Under the pieces are notes generated by a model. That model ran no database searches. It saw only the letters and a program-made list of their open reading frames with translations, and was not told where the DNA came from. Positions 63,500-64,000 of a DNA stretch of 64,000 bases are shown piece by piece (position 1 is the stretch's first letter; each line of letters starts with the position of its first letter). The translations under genes and the position numbers were made by a program. The DNA is from Pseudoalteromonas sp. OOF1S-7 (GTDB lineage Bacteria; Pseudomonadota; Gammaproteobacteria; Enterobacterales; Alteromonadaceae): positions 1 to 64,000 of the forward strand of contig NZ_JAKRFZ010000012.1 of NCBI RefSeq assembly GCF_022347765.1. Direction: 5' to 3'.

Positions 63500-63655
63500 A
63501 CCAATTTCACTTAATACTTGTTCAATTTGAAGGTGTAAATATCACACCAACGGTGTTAAAAATTTTTCATTTAGCTTAGCTAAATATCAAAATTTCGCCG
63601 TGTTATTGATAGTATTTTGTCGCCTCAAAGCGAACATTTATTTAAACGAATTGGT
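63500..63655. mobile_element. MITE-like element, 156 bp, inside the operon leader
   Basis: Inverted ends ACCAATT (63500-63506) and AATTGGT (63649-63655), then inner TTAAT/ATTTA. It shares the CACTTAATACTTG-like left end with 42191 and the CGCCTCAAA motif and right end with 15552-15715. It is non-coding and lies between the riboswitch and the operon's first gene. Confidence 0.65.
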
Positions 63656-63676
63656 TTTACGTTTCATTTATACTCT

Positions 63677-63772
63677 TTGGCATTCAGCAACCCCGCTATC
63701 TTAGCAATCACCTTAGACCGGAAGCTTTGCGTCCCTTTCTTTCAAAAGGTTTGCTATTTTAAGCCTGTCTGT
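63677..63772 (-). promoter_or_regulatory. Cyclic di-GMP-I (GEMM-I) riboswitch
   Basis: On the minus strand the sequence reads AGCAAACC, a GAAA-capped helix (CCTTT/AAAGG), GGGACGCAAAGCTTCCGG, TCTAAGG, then TAGCGGGGTTGCTGAATGCC. These are the ordered conserved blocks of the GEMM-I aptamer, including the GGGACGCAAAGC core and the tetraloop-receptor half. It points leftwards to the CBM2/YceI/cytochrome operon. GEMM-I riboswitches often control chitin- or cellulose-related genes, so cyclic di-GMP probably sets expression of this operon. Confidence 0.88.
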
Positions 63773-64000
63773 GGAAGTTAGCTTAAAATTGCAATAATCA
63801 CAAAGCCGCAACCCCAACTTTCACATTATTTGCACATTTCACCCGGCTACAGGCCGAACGGTTGTCTGATAATTGTTCGTTGTTATTATGAAGTCCTTTA
63901 AATTTAATGATTTATGCTCATTTTTAGAAATGTGCACAATGTGGCTAAATTGTGCAAAGGGGCAGAGGAATGTGTCCTAAATTTGGTCCGGTTATGGTAT

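Larger units (their letters stand above)
63290..64000. other. Long upstream region of the CBM2 operon
   Basis: About 390 bases separate the operon start from the riboswitch. They hold a MITE-like element (63500-63655) and short AT-rich spacers. Beyond the riboswitch, 63776-64000 shows no gene; it should contain the promoter of the minus-strand operon, but I cannot place -35/-10 boxes with confidence. Confidence 0.5.

Overview
The window looks like chromosome from a marine gammaproteobacterium of the Alteromonadales, most like Pseudoalteromonas. This is inferred from gene content and style: many TonB-dependent receptors, Fur-, Zur- and MetJ-type operators, a GEMM-I (cyclic di-GMP) riboswitch, short inverted-repeat elements ending in ACCAATT, and REP-like hairpin arrays. 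No rRNA or tRNA gene was seen.

Layout. 1-903: four tandem copies of a 225-226 bp repeat. 979-1350: a small lipoprotein. 1607-11680: eight tightly packed co-directional genes (GNAT, MGDG-synthase/MurG-like glycosyltransferase, radical SAM enzyme, GT2, cyclic-peptide-type ABC exporter, GT2 with membrane helices, DUF1796 papain-like protein, and a one-module NRPS of order A-T-C). This has the build of a small natural-product or glycoconjugate cluster that I do not recognise. 11765-18645: a solute-binding protein, a Fur-box-preceded PepSY iron-uptake set, a hybrid histidine kinase, LysE exporters and GNATs. 19524-26094: a Zur-box-preceded TonB receptor with a thioredoxin-like partner, then a YfiN-like cyclase / TonB receptor / YfiR-like operon. 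26140-31317: DUF429, a secreted unknown, a GNAT, a YHYH lipoprotein with an EF-hand partner, and a TauE-type permease. 31482-33784: five tandem met boxes followed by mesX and mesD, the oxygen-dependent, folate-independent methionine synthase pair. 33861-38153: a 1430-residue SIR2-STAND protein, probably anti-phage. 38522-45863: a kelch protein, a secreted PI-PLC-like enzyme and two unknown lipoproteins.

46135-57000 is accessory DNA. It holds two small RiPP-precursor-like peptides with matching leaders (46135 +, 52439 -), a cupin, a glutathione S-transferase pseudogene, a phosphatidylserine-decarboxylase-family enzyme of the fungal-PSD2/PsiD layout, a RecQ-type helicase, REP-like arrays around a GrpB-family gene, three integron-cassette-like genes with one convincing attC site, and a Phd/ParE toxin-antitoxin pair.

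57050-63775 is a three-gene minus-strand operon: CBM2-PKD-CBM2-PKD-YceI; CBM2-YceI-Fn3-cytochrome c-DUF1592/1588/1585; and a Tat-exported DUF1552 protein. Upstream lies a cyclic di-GMP-I riboswitch in the same orientation, with a MITE-like element between riboswitch and operon. The architecture resembles the Cbp2D/Cbp2E redox proteins linked to cellulose degradation in Cellvibrio. The best candidates for undescribed biology are the 1.6-11.7 kb cluster, this c-di-GMP-linked operon and the paired orphan peptides.
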